Made by a program: the position numbers and the translations under genes
Source: Sphaerochaetaceae bacterium
GTDB lineage: Bacteria; Spirochaetota; Spirochaetia; Sphaerochaetales; Sphaerochaetaceae
Assembly: GCA_024699225.1 (NCBI GenBank)
Contig: JAILPZ010000009.1
Coordinates: forward strand, 1 to 64,000
DNA: 64,000 nt
Direction: 5' to 3'
Part shown: piece after piece, positions 1 to 9,538 of the stretch
Layout: each line of letters begins with the position of its first letter
How positions within the stretch are numbered: the first letter of the stretch is position 1
The notes under the pieces: generated by a model
Told to the model about the DNA's origin: nothing
The model's database searches: none
What the model saw: only the letters and a program-made list of their open reading frames with translations

Positions 1-48
1 CAACCCCATAATCATCAAGATCAGAGATATTAGCTCAAAATCAGTCAT
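1..48 (-). CDS. Putative type I toxin micropeptide, partial (MTDFELISLILMIMGL..., runs off window)
   Basis: Reverse-strand ATG at 48 preceded by AGGTGA SD; peptide nearly identical in its start to the complete micro-ORF at 344-270; hydrophobic core; Hol_Tox/TxpA-like appearance. Confidence 0.6.
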   Translation of the reverse strand, partial: MTDFELISLILMIMGL

Positions 49-164
49 ATAGTTCACCTCCTTTCCTGCATAGGATTTGAGGCAAACACCCCACTACAGG
101 AAGTAATGAGGCTCAAACCGCCTACCGTTTACTGGCCGGACATATAAATAGTAAACTTGCTTAA

Positions 165-192
165 TTGATATTTTCAGATGCTTTGTTATAAT
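165..192 (+). promoter_or_regulatory. Sigma70-like promoter of putative antisense RNA
   Basis: TTGATA (165-170), 16-nt spacer, TATAAT (187-192). Confidence 0.7.
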
Positions 193-198
193 AAAGAT

Positions 199-279
199 AG
201 AGTCCAGCCAGGATAAGCGGCTGAGCCTCTAAGATGTTTTAATAAACTGCCTTATTGCTCAAGGCAGTTTTATTTTTTT
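199..279 (+). ncRNA. Putative antisense antitoxin RNA (~80 nt) converging on the toxin micro-ORF
   Basis: Lies between a strong promoter and a perfect intrinsic terminator; no convincing ORF; 3' end complementary to the toxin mRNA 3' region. Confidence 0.6.
244..279 (+). terminator. Intrinsic terminator (stem works in both directions)
   Basis: AAACTGCCTT-ATTGCTC-AAGGCAGTTT 10-bp stem followed by TATTTTTTT. Confidence 0.8.
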
Positions 280-344
280 CTGAGAGCTTTCAGCAACAGT
301 CCCATGACTATAAAGGCAAGAGAAAGTATTTCGAAATCAGTCAT
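270..344 (-). CDS. Putative type I toxin micropeptide, 24 aa (MTDFEILSLAFIVMGLLLKALRKK)
   Basis: Read directly on minus strand: ATG at 344-342, TAA at 272-270, SD GAGGTGA upstream; single hydrophobic segment plus basic C-terminus as in Hol_Tox/TxpA/BsrG-type toxins. Confidence 0.7.
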   Translation of the reverse strand: MTDFEILSLAFIVMGLLLKALRKK

Positions 345-491
345 AAAGTTCACCTCATTATAGGAGGCTTAAACTATGTATCTGTTATGTTTGATTGTCG
401 GTTTTTAGGTTAAAAGATTCTGATTTCCGAAGAAAAATGTCGGATTAGGCAAAAATAAAAGCCCATTTCCTACACTGGCTTGAGAGGCGGT

Positions 492-1244
492 TTATTTTTG
501 TCTTGAAATCTTGCCCAGGAGAACCGGGACTTCGCTTACGAGCAGAACCAGGGCAATCATGATTAAGGCATAGGCGTAAATATCCTGGTACTCGTTGAAG
601 TAGCTGCTGCTGTGGATGGCCTTGCCAAGTGAGTTTTTAGTCTGAACAAGATATTCGGTTGAGACTACGAGCTTCATGCCCATACCTACTGCGCTTATGT
701 AGGCCTGCTTAAGATATCCTGCCATAAGAGGAAGGTGGACGGTTCTTAAGATTCTGAAGCTGAAATTTCCCTCCATCCTGTACACGTCAAGAAGGTCCTT
801 ATCAAGGCTCAGATAGCCTTCACAGGTGGCCTCGCTGATAAGGGGAATGAGAAAAAGAGAAGTTGCTATCACAGGCACTCTCTCATAGTCTGTTAAGACC
901 ATGATTATCACCACCATTATTACCATGGGAATGGAGCGAAGAAGAATCTTAAGAGGCCTGATTAGAGCCCTGAAAAACGGGCTTCTGCCCTCAAGAACAC
1001 CAAAGGTGATGCCGAGAGCAGAAGAAATTAAAAGTGAGAATAAAAGGTCTTTGAGAGTTACCAGAATCTTTGCATAGGTCTCTTCCTTCTTAAGAAGATT
1101 TACAAAGGCCTTGAGTATTTCTATAACATTCGGGAAGACAAGAGTGTCCCCCTTAAGCCATCCGGCTGCCTGAATCAGACAGCCTATGAGGATGATTCCG
1201 AGAAAAGATACAAGTGCGTTATCCTGTCGCTTATTTTGTGCCAT
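492..1244 (-). CDS. ABC transporter permease (SsuC/TauC/ThiX-like)
   Basis: Multi-TM protein with BPD_transp_1-type EAA region; internal start MAQNKRQ overlaps the upstream SBP stop. Confidence 0.8.
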   Translation of the reverse strand: MAQNKRQDNALVSFLGIILIGCLIQAAGWLKGDTLVFPNVIEILKAFVNLLKKEETYAKILVTLKDLLFSLLISSALGITFGVLEGRSPFFRALIRPLKILLRSIPMVIMVVIIMVLTDYERVPVIATSLFLIPLISEATCEGYLSLDKDLLDVYRMEGNFSFRILRTVHLPLMAGYLKQAYISAVGMGMKLVVSTEYLVQTKNSLGKAIHSSSYFNEYQDIYAYALIMIALVLLVSEVPVLLGKISRQK

Positions 1245-2154
1245 AGTAGAAATCATCAGCCGGGACGGAGCCGCCAAACTGTTTAAGATCAATATTTGCA
1301 GTACTTTCAAGGCTATCTTTTGCCTGTAAAGCTGCCACATAGTTAATACTGCAGTTGGGTATGGCGCTTAAAGCAACCTTAAGGGAAGGAAGAATCTCAA
1401 GCTCCACAGCAGCATTGGCCACAGTCTCTAAGTCTGTTGTGCACTTATCGCAGGAGGCTTTAGCTACTTCAAGGTAGGCATCAACTGTCTCAGGACTGTT
1501 TTCTGCCAGTGATGCTTTAACAAAAAGCCCTGCCTGAGTGAAACCCGTGCTTTCCATAGCCTCATTAACAGAATAGCCTGTGACATTACTGTTCTTTACG
1601 CTTGCTGCTGTAAGAGCCGGCTCTGCTGTAAGAACTATTGCAGAAGGATCAGAGAGCAAAAGCTGCTGTGTATTTGCAGCTGAAGCCAGGTAGGAAACAC
1701 TGGCAGGGGTTATTCCGTTTTTCTTAAGGGCATAAAGGGCTATGGAAGAGTTGATGGTGTTCTCGCCAAACATGGTTATGTCGGCTCCGTCAATATCAGA
1801 TAAAGTGAAGTTTTCCTTCTGGGAAGCAAAGAAAAGGTTGCCCCAGGAGATAACGGCAGCGAGTTTGTAGGTGGACTTACCCATCTTGTAGAGCTTGGCT
1901 CCTGCATTTATGGGGGCTACTATGAAATCAGATGTACCGTTGGCAAATTCAGCTGTAACTGTTTCAGCTGCTATGAATGTGTAGAGTTCAGGATTCTCAG
2001 CTGCAGCAACAGCCAGACCTATTGCAGGTGCACCACTGGGAGCTGCAATTTTTAAAGATGATAAATCAACATCTGATTTTGCCTCCTTCTTGCCCCCTGC
2101 AAAAACACAGAAAGAGATAAGAAGAACAAGTAGTACAGTTAGTAATTTTTTCAT
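1231..2154 (-). CDS. ABC transporter substrate-binding lipoprotein (NMT1/THI5-like)
   Basis: Start MKKLLTVLLVLLISFCVFAGGKKE with SD AAGGA; periplasmic SBP features (NGTSDFIVAPINAGAKLYKMGK). Confidence 0.8.
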   Translation of the reverse strand: MKKLLTVLLVLLISFCVFAGGKKEAKSDVDLSSLKIAAPSGAPAIGLAVAAAENPELYTFIAAETVTAEFANGTSDFIVAPINAGAKLYKMGKSTYKLAAVISWGNLFFASQKENFTLSDIDGADITMFGENTINSSIALYALKKNGITPASVSYLASAANTQQLLLSDPSAIVLTAEPALTAASVKNSNVTGYSVNEAMESTGFTQAGLFVKASLAENSPETVDAYLEVAKASCDKCTTDLETVANAAVELEILPSLKVALSAIPNCSINYVAALQAKDSLESTANIDLKQFGGSVPADDFYYGTK

Positions 2155-2311
2155 ATATATTCCTTCGGATTTCAAGTTAGTTTGGGCTAACCTGTCATCC
2201 GGCCCCATATTAGTCCAAGATTCGGGAAATTAAAAGACCCCCTGCTATTCTAATAAAAATCATACCTGTTATCCACTGTTTAACTGTTTCAGGCCATGTT
2301 AATATTTTCGT

Positions 2312-2854
2312 ATGAACAGAAACCTTTCGTACACACATTTTATCGGAGTACTGCCACCTGAGGATATCTCTCTGATTCTGCAGGACTGCAGAACATACAT
2401 GAACAGAACCTACGGCTGCAAGTCCGGACACAGGACTCCTCTTCACGTAACACTCATACCGCCTTTTGTATTCGATTCGACAGAAGATCTTATATCTGTT
2501 CTTAATACGATTTATTTCAAAGAGTTTACTGCACGAATTGATAATTTCAGATGCTTTGGAGAGAGAACCATATATGCCCGCGTTATTGAGGATAAAAAGT
2601 GGCTTTTTCTGAGAGATCAGGTTTTTGATGCTGTTTGTGCAGCCTTCCCTTCTGTTCTTAAAAAAGACAACAGACCCTTCAGACCACATATAACAGTTGC
2701 CAACCGTGACATTCCACAGGGCTGTCTTTGCAAAGCTTTGGGCAAGCTTGAGAATGTAAGCCTTAAAGAGAGTTTCAGTGTAAACAACATAACGCTGTTT
2801 GAGTTCAAAGAAGGGAGATGGACTGCGGTTTTCTCAAAGTCATCTCTTAATTAA
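2312..2854 (+). CDS. 2H phosphoesterase / 2'-5' RNA ligase (LigT/ThpR-like) family protein
   Basis: Two HxT motifs: LHVTLIPP and PHITVANR. Confidence 0.8.
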   Translation: MNRNLSYTHFIGVLPPEDISLILQDCRTYMNRTYGCKSGHRTPLHVTLIPPFVFDSTEDLISVLNTIYFKEFTARIDNFRCFGERTIYARVIEDKKWLFLRDQVFDAVCAAFPSVLKKDNRPFRPHITVANRDIPQGCLCKALGKLENVSLKESFSVNNITLFEFKEGRWTAVFSKSSLN

Positions 2855-4075
2855 GAGAACTGTAAGGTCGTTTACGTTTGTACCTGTTGCACCGGTAAAG
2901 ATAAGACCGCCACACTCCCTGAGGGCATGATAGGCATCATTATCGGCCAGAACGTTCTTAACAAGAATTCCCTTGTTTCTAAGCTTTTCTTCGGTTTCCT
3001 GGTCGCAGTAGCCGCCGGCTGCATCTGTCGGACCGTCCGTACCGTCTGAACCTACGGAAAAAACACAGCTGTCCCTGCACATTGAAAGACCCTCTGAAGC
3101 AGAAAGAGCTATCTCCTGGTTTCTTCCTCCAAGACCCTTTCCGGTTAGATGGACAACAGTCTCACCTCCGGCAACAAAGGCCAGAGATTTCTTTGTGTCC
3201 TGGTGGTCTCTTGCAATTGAGGCTAAAAATGATCCGGCGTCCCTGGCTTCGCATTCCAGGCAGGCAGAAAGGAAGACTGGCTCATAGCCAAGATCTTCTG
3301 CTGTTTTCATGGCAGTTTTACAAAGCTGTTTGACGCTTCCTGTTACATAGGTTGTAACATTTTCCAGTTTCTTTGGAGTTTCCTTTGCCATAAGAAGTGA
3401 GGCTTCTTTTGAAAGACTAATGTTGTAGTGAGAGATAATTGAAGCTGCCTGCTCACATGTAGAAGAATCCGGATAAGCCGGACCTGAAGCTATCATGTCC
3501 AGAGGGTCTCCGATTATGTCGGAAAGAATTATTGAATAAACATGGGCCGGGAGACATGAAAATGCAAACTTTCCTCCCTTTACGGATGAAAGACGCTTTC
3601 TTACCGTATTCATCTCAACAATGGAAGCTCCGCTTGCAAGAAGCTGTTTATTTATACTCTGAATTTCTTCCTCAGAAACCAGAGGCTTTTCAAAAAGAGC
3701 TGATCCGCCGCCAGAAAGCAGAAAGAGAACATTATCTTCCTTTTTAAGGTTCTTAACACATTCAAGAGCCCTTTCTGTAGCTTTAAAACTATTTGCATCT
3801 GATACAGGATGTCCTGCTTCAAAAATTTCAAGATTTCCTATCTGTCCCTTGCTGTGATCATACTTTGTAACCACCACACCGCTGTCTATGCGCTCCGAAA
3901 GAGCATCCCATGCTGCCTTAGCCATCTGCCAGGCTGCCTTTCCTGCAGCAACAAGTATTACTCTGCCCTGAGAGAACTGTATTTTACCCAGTGCTTCCTT
4001 TACAGCTGAATCCGGCAAAGCCGCCTTGATTGCTGCACTGATAATCTTATCCGCATCCTGTCTTAAACTATGCAT
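2840..4075 (-). CDS. Glycerate 2-kinase / MOFRL family
   Basis: LLSGGGSALFEKP, VAGGETVVHLTGKGLGGRNQE, GSDGTDGPTDAAGG motifs. Confidence 0.9.
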   Translation of the reverse strand: MHSLRQDADKIISAAIKAALPDSAVKEALGKIQFSQGRVILVAAGKAAWQMAKAAWDALSERIDSGVVVTKYDHSKGQIGNLEIFEAGHPVSDANSFKATERALECVKNLKKEDNVLFLLSGGGSALFEKPLVSEEEIQSINKQLLASGASIVEMNTVRKRLSSVKGGKFAFSCLPAHVYSIILSDIIGDPLDMIASGPAYPDSSTCEQAASIISHYNISLSKEASLLMAKETPKKLENVTTYVTGSVKQLCKTAMKTAEDLGYEPVFLSACLECEARDAGSFLASIARDHQDTKKSLAFVAGGETVVHLTGKGLGGRNQEIALSASEGLSMCRDSCVFSVGSDGTDGPTDAAGGYCDQETEEKLRNKGILVKNVLADNDAYHALRECGGLIFTGATGTNVNDLTVLLIKR

Positions 4076-4263
4076 ATTAACCCCAAAAAAACATAGCTGT
4101 GAAAATTATATCCGCTTTTTGTCTGTTTTGACATACTGCAGACTGTCAGCAGTAAGCGGCAACTAACTTCTTTTATAACAGGAATTTAAGAATTTTCAGA
4201 AATTTTAAAATTTTTAGTAAATTTTAGTAGCAATAGTATTGCAACAGGCATAGTATGACACCA

Positions 4264-4279
4264 ACTAAAACGATTTAGT
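4264..4279. promoter_or_regulatory. LacI-family operator candidate
   Basis: ACTAAA-ACGA-TTTAGT inverted repeat with central CG, just upstream of the LacI-type regulator. Confidence 0.55.
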
Positions 4280-4309
4280 AATTATTTCGGTTTTAGTAAG
4301 GAAGCTGTC

Positions 4310-5317
4310 ATGGAGCATGTAACAATCAAGAATATTGCAGCCGCAATGGGTCTTTCTATTTCTGCTGTCTCCAAGGCTCTCAACAACTATCCGGATATCA
4401 ATGAATACACCAAAGAAGCCGTTGTAAAAAAGGCCCTTGAAATGGGCTACTCCCCTAACATGATTGCCAGGAATCTGGTTAAAAGCACATCAACTTCAAT
4501 TGGTATAGTCGTCAGAGATACTTCAACCATTTACGGTGAACTTCTTAAGCCTCTCAGTGAAGCTGCATTAAAGAGAAACCTTACAATTGTCATGGGCGAC
4601 TCAAACAGAAGCAAGGAGAGGGAGATTAACCATGTAAAATCCATGGTTGCTTCAAGAGTCATGGGGTTAATTATTGCTCCGGTAGATTCAGATGTAGAGG
4701 AAATAGAAAACCTCGTTGGTTCCCGCTTCCCTATTGTTTATCTTGGCGGCCATGTTGTTAAGAAAGACAAGAACCAGGTTATGGTAGATGCAGGCTATGG
4801 AGTAAAGCTTGCAATAGATTACCTGCATGAACTGGGACATAAGAAAATTGCCCTTGTCTCTGATGCAAAAATAACAGAATCCACAAAGATCAAGACAGGC
4901 TCATTTGAAGATGAAATGAAAAAATTCGGCATGGTCCCAAAGATTTTCACTGACAGAATAAATGACGGAGACCTTGTAGCTGCCGGATACAGACAGGTTG
5001 AAGAAATACTTGAAAAAGCACCCGACACCACTGCCATTTTTGCAGTTAAGGACATGCTTGCGGCAGGAGTCATGCAGGCCCTGAAAGAAAAAAATATTTC
5101 CGTGCCCGAGGATATGTCTGTAATTGGTTACGACGGAGCAGATGTTTCGTCCTACCCCATGATTAACCTGACAACAATTGCCTCTCCCAAAAAGGAGATA
5201 GCAGACCTTCTGGTAGAGATAATTCTTTCTCAGTCAGAAGAGAAGAACACCTACATCCCAAAGCATTTTTACCTTAAGCCAAGGCTTGTAGAAAGAAACA
5301 GCTGTAAAAGGATTTAA
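4310..5317 (+). CDS. LacI-family transcriptional regulator
   Basis: N-terminal HTH VTIKNIAAAMGLSISAVSKALNNYPDI plus periplasmic-binding-like domain. Confidence 0.95.
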   Translation: MEHVTIKNIAAAMGLSISAVSKALNNYPDINEYTKEAVVKKALEMGYSPNMIARNLVKSTSTSIGIVVRDTSTIYGELLKPLSEAALKRNLTIVMGDSNRSKEREINHVKSMVASRVMGLIIAPVDSDVEEIENLVGSRFPIVYLGGHVVKKDKNQVMVDAGYGVKLAIDYLHELGHKKIALVSDAKITESTKIKTGSFEDEMKKFGMVPKIFTDRINDGDLVAAGYRQVEEILEKAPDTTAIFAVKDMLAAGVMQALKEKNISVPEDMSVIGYDGADVSSYPMINLTTIASPKKEIADLLVEIILSQSEEKNTYIPKHFYLKPRLVERNSCKRI

Positions 5318-5346
5318 TCCTTGATACATAAATGGAGGATGTAATT

Positions 5347-6513
5347 ATGAAAAAATTACTTGCTTTAGTACTGGTTGCAGGAATTATGCTTTCCTGCTTT
5401 GCCGGAGGATCATCGGAATCCGGAAAATCAGATGCTGTACAGGCAGCCATCAAAGCTGCAGAAAAAATGTCCTGGGATGAACTTCTTCAGAAAGCCAAGG
5501 AAGAGATTGGAGATAACGAGCTTGTTATTTACGGAACAACATCTCGTGTCGAAGAAAGCTCCTTCACTGAAGCAACAGGCATAAAAATCAGAACAGAACA
5601 GCCGGATGATACTCAGATTTATGAGAAAATGCAGGCAGAGGTCGGTAACGGAATTTATGGAGCAGACGTCTATGTAACAACAGACAGCTTCAACCTCGTA
5701 AATCTTGCCTTTGCAAACAACTGGGCCAAAAACTATGTTCCTGCAGATTACAAAGATCAGATTGCTGACGCTGATGAGAACCCGCTCGTAGCCCTGTATT
5801 ATGGAAGACTTTTCATCTACAACAACGGTGGAACAGAAAAGAACTACATTAAGAACATATGGCAGGTTACAGAGCCCGAATTCAAGGGAATTGAAATGAA
5901 GAGCCCGCTTCTTGAGAAGTGCTCCATGAACTTCCTTATCACACTTACAAGCCCTCAGTGGCAGGAAAAGCTCGCGGCAGCCTATAAGAGCTACTACGGA
6001 AAAGACTGGGTCAATGACGGAACATATCCAAGCATTTCCTACGAGTGGATTCACAAGTTCATCCAGAACTGCTCATTTATCAATAAGGACAGCACAATTG
6101 CAAAGGATATTGCCAAGGGTGCTAAGGGAGCAACAGGATTCTTCGTATTCTCAAAGTTCCGCTCAGTAGACTACTCTCAGCTCACAGTAGCAGCAAACGA
6201 GGGTGTTGAAGGCTTTGCCGGAATGCTCTACCCGATTTACAGCGTTGTAGCAGGAAATGCAAAATATCCTTATGCAGCATGTCTTTACATTAACTATCTT
6301 CTCAGCGAGAACGGCTTCATGAAGATCTTTGGAAAGGACATGGGTGCATATTCTGCAAACACTTCTATTTCCATCAGCGAAAACGCCAAATCCGCAGGAG
6401 ACCAGGAGATAGCTTTCTGGCTTGAGAACTGTGTAACAGAAGACAGCGCATATATCTCAACTGTCTATGCTCAGGCTTATACAAAGATTGCTGCCTGGTG
6501 TGCAGGAAAATAA
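5347..6513 (+). CDS. ABC transporter substrate-binding lipoprotein (Fe3+/AfuA-like family)
   Basis: Lipobox signal (MLSCFAGG), class-II SBP; followed by permease and ATPase. Confidence 0.85.
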   Translation: MKKLLALVLVAGIMLSCFAGGSSESGKSDAVQAAIKAAEKMSWDELLQKAKEEIGDNELVIYGTTSRVEESSFTEATGIKIRTEQPDDTQIYEKMQAEVGNGIYGADVYVTTDSFNLVNLAFANNWAKNYVPADYKDQIADADENPLVALYYGRLFIYNNGGTEKNYIKNIWQVTEPEFKGIEMKSPLLEKCSMNFLITLTSPQWQEKLAAAYKSYYGKDWVNDGTYPSISYEWIHKFIQNCSFINKDSTIAKDIAKGAKGATGFFVFSKFRSVDYSQLTVAANEGVEGFAGMLYPIYSVVAGNAKYPYAACLYINYLLSENGFMKIFGKDMGAYSANTSISISENAKSAGDQEIAFWLENCVTEDSAYISTVYAQAYTKIAAWCAGK

Positions 6514-6567
6514 AAAACTTTGCTCAGGTACCGGTGTATGCCGGTACCTGCCATTTAAGGTAACCGT

Positions 6568-8403
6568 ATGAAAAACAGTCAGACACTTACTAAATCACAG
6601 AGGGCTCTCAACAACTTTGCCGCTTATTTTTCTAAGCCCGCAAACGTTATAGTTGTTGCTTCTCTGATTATTCTGCTGTTATGCATTGTCTACCCCATGT
6701 ATGCGGTTCTCAACGCATCTCTCACTGTCGGGCAGATGGATTCTCTTATGTACAACTCCCTTTTCGGCCTGAAACTGGCCAAGGGTGATTTTACATCTCT
6801 GAATTTCCACATGCTGATGTTCGGCAAGTACAGTTCAGATTACAGCATGTCCTTCTTCTGGAAGCCGCTGTGGAACAGTATCCGAATGTCTACATATTCA
6901 TCTCTCATAGCTCTTATTCTCGGAGGTATGATAGCCTGGCTTATTACAAGAACCGACATTAAGTATAAAAAATATATTTCGTCTGTTTTTGTATTCCCAT
7001 ACATCATGCCGTCATGGACGCTTGCTCTTGTATGGAAAAACGTCTTTGCCAACTCCAGGGTTGGAACAGGAGTTACCGGCATGCTTGAAAGCCTGACAGG
7101 CATATGCGTGCCGTCCTGGTTTGTATATGGAATTTTCCCGTGTGCAGTAGTTATGGGAATTCACTATGCACCTTTTGCATACATCCTTATAGGAGGCATT
7201 CTGAGAAACATGGATGCAAACCTTGAGGAAGCTGCCACAATACTGAAGGCCGACAGGTGGAGAATAACCAGAAAGGTAACACTGCCGATTGTCATGCCGG
7301 CCCTGATTTCAACAGTGCTTCTTGTTTTCTCAAGTACCATGGCTTCATATGCCGTACCGGTGTTTGTAGGATCTCCGGGAGACTTCTATGTCATGTCAAC
7401 CATGCTCAGGTCCCTCTACAGCTCTTCTTATTCCGGACAGTCTTACGTCATGACTCTTGTTCTTGTACTTATAGGTATAATGATGCTCTCTCTGAACCAG
7501 TCTGTAATAGGAAAGAGAAAATCCTTTACAACAGTTACAGGAAAGTCAGGACAGGTATCATTTATCAGACTTAAGGGAAACAAGGCATTATCAATAGTGA
7601 TAGTCGTGCTTTTGTTCTTTATAGCAATCTTCCCCATCTTCTCCTTTGCACTCGAGTCTTTGTGCGGAGTTCAGGGAGACTACTCTACCCTTACTCTGAA
7701 ATACTGGATAAGCAGAGAGGATCTTGGAGGTTTCCATGTTCCTGTAGGAAAGGGCATTCTTTTCAACGCAGAAATCTGGGGCGCCCTCTGGGGAAGCCTG
7801 AAGCTGTCCATAGTTGTTTCTCTTGTTGTAGGAACCCTTGGCTTCCTTATCGGCTATGGTGTTTCAAAGAACAGAGGTTCAAAGCTTGCAACCCTTCTTT
7901 CAAACGTTGCATTCTTCCCCTACCTCATCCCGTCAATGGCCTTTGGATCCATCTTCCTTGCCGTTTCTACAAAGCTTCTGTTTCTGAGGGGAACTTTCTT
8001 CCTTCTTGTTCTTGTTGCATCAATTAAGTACCTGCCCTTTGCTTCCAGAAGCGGGACCAGTGCCATGATGCAGCTCTCGGGTGAGATTGAAGAAGCTGCC
8101 ATAATTGTCGGAGCACCGTGGATTGTCAGAATGACAAGAATCCTGTTCCCAATACAGAAATCCAGCTTCATCAGCGGATATCTTCTTCCGTTTGTTTCAT
8201 GTATAAGAGAGCTTTCTCTGTTTGTACTTTTGACATCAAGCGGAACTCTGATTACAACACTGCTTTCATACTTTGATGAAAGAAACGTTGTTCAGATGTC
8301 AAACGGAATAAACCTTTTGATAATCATTGTTGTTCTTGTTGTTAACTTTACAACAAACAAACTTACCGGAGCATCTATAGACAAGGGAATTGGAGGAAAC
8401 TGA
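6568..8403 (+). CDS. ABC transporter permease, fused double-domain (FbpB/AfuB-like)
   Basis: Two BPD_transp domains in one 611-aa polypeptide; EEAATILKADRWRI and EEAAIIVGAPWIVRM EAA loops. Confidence 0.9.
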   Translation: MKNSQTLTKSQRALNNFAAYFSKPANVIVVASLIILLLCIVYPMYAVLNASLTVGQMDSLMYNSLFGLKLAKGDFTSLNFHMLMFGKYSSDYSMSFFWKPLWNSIRMSTYSSLIALILGGMIAWLITRTDIKYKKYISSVFVFPYIMPSWTLALVWKNVFANSRVGTGVTGMLESLTGICVPSWFVYGIFPCAVVMGIHYAPFAYILIGGILRNMDANLEEAATILKADRWRITRKVTLPIVMPALISTVLLVFSSTMASYAVPVFVGSPGDFYVMSTMLRSLYSSSYSGQSYVMTLVLVLIGIMMLSLNQSVIGKRKSFTTVTGKSGQVSFIRLKGNKALSIVIVVLLFFIAIFPIFSFALESLCGVQGDYSTLTLKYWISREDLGGFHVPVGKGILFNAEIWGALWGSLKLSIVVSLVVGTLGFLIGYGVSKNRGSKLATLLSNVAFFPYLIPSMAFGSIFLAVSTKLLFLRGTFFLLVLVASIKYLPFASRSGTSAMMQLSGEIEEAAIIVGAPWIVRMTRILFPIQKSSFISGYLLPFVSCIRELSLFVLLTSSGTLITTLLSYFDERNVVQMSNGINLLIIIVVLVVNFTTNKLTGASIDKGIGGN

Positions 8404-8404
8404 T

Positions 8405-9532
8405 ATGCCGGAAATAGTACTTAAAAACATAACAAAAAAATGGGGTGGCTTTACTGCAGTAGAGAACCTTGACCTTAAGATAGAAGACGGAGCATTTATT
8501 ACACTCCTCGGTCCCTCAGGCTGTGGAAAGACAACAACACTCAGAATGATTGCCGGACTTGAAACACCCAGTTCCGGAGAAATAACAATAGACGGAAAGG
8601 TTGTATTCAGTTCTGACAAAGGTATAAACATTTCTGCGGCAAAAAGAGATGTAGGATTTCTGTTCCAGAACTACGCCCTGTGGCCGCACATGACAGTCTA
8701 CCAGAATATTGCATTCGGCCTTGAGACCCTTAAATGGAAAAAGCCTGATATTGAAAAGCGCGTATCTGAGATGCTTGATACCATGCAGATTCAGCAGTTT
8801 GCCCAAAGATATCCTTCAGAGCTTTCCGGAGGTCAGCAGCAGAGAGTTGCCATAGCCAGAACACTTGCTCCAAAACCAAAGGTACTGTTCATGGATGAAC
8901 CGCTTTCAAACCTTGATGCAAAACTAAGGGGAGAGATGAGAACAGAGCTTAAGCGTCTTCACATAGATACAGGTTCAACCTTTGTCTATGTTACACACGA
9001 CCAGCTTGAAGCCATGACTATGGCTACAAAGATCTGCCTCATGAAAGAAGGCGTACTGCAGCAGTATGATGCACCACTGGATGTCTACGCTCTTCCTGCA
9101 AACCGCTTTGTTGCAGACTTTGTAGGAAACCCCACCATGAACTTTATTGATGGCAAGGTAAAGGTTACCGGTAAAAGAACTGCCCAGCTCGAATTTTTGG
9201 GAAGCAGCTTTGTTTTCCATGCAAAGGAAGATATCAATCTCCAGGACGGAGATGTTACAATTGGAATCAGACCTGAGTCTCTCCCAATTGCAGAAAAAGG
9301 AAAAGCTCCAAACCAGATTACCGGCTCTGCCTACTCTACACTTCCTGCAGGTATGGAAACAACAGTTAAAATCAAGGTTGGAAACACCATACTTTCCTCA
9401 GTCATGTTTGGCTCACTGGATTACAAGGTAGACTCAGAAGTGCACTTCTCAATTCTTGGAGACAGGGTCCTTCTTTTCAACATGGAAGGAAAACGTGTTG
9501 CTTCAGGTTCAGTTGAGAAAAAAGGAGAATAA
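8405..9532 (+). CDS. ABC transporter ATP-binding protein (FbpC/PotA-like)
   Basis: Walker A GPSGCGKTT, signature LSGGQQQRVAIART, Walker B VLFMDEP, TOBE-like C-terminus. Confidence 0.95.
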   Translation: MPEIVLKNITKKWGGFTAVENLDLKIEDGAFITLLGPSGCGKTTTLRMIAGLETPSSGEITIDGKVVFSSDKGINISAAKRDVGFLFQNYALWPHMTVYQNIAFGLETLKWKKPDIEKRVSEMLDTMQIQQFAQRYPSELSGGQQQRVAIARTLAPKPKVLFMDEPLSNLDAKLRGEMRTELKRLHIDTGSTFVYVTHDQLEAMTMATKICLMKEGVLQQYDAPLDVYALPANRFVADFVGNPTMNFIDGKVKVTGKRTAQLEFLGSSFVFHAKEDINLQDGDVTIGIRPESLPIAEKGKAPNQITGSAYSTLPAGMETTVKIKVGNTILSSVMFGSLDYKVDSEVHFSILGDRVLLFNMEGKRVASGSVEKKGE

Positions 9533-9538
9533 TTGCCA

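Noticed and set aside
2210-2689. 159-aa minus-strand ORF
   Set aside because: Antisense to the 2H phosphoesterase gene and ends within the SBP leader; no protein-like features.
5428-6054. 208-aa minus-strand ORF
   Set aside because: Entirely antisense to the well-supported SBP gene; Cys-rich, unnatural composition; shadow ORF.
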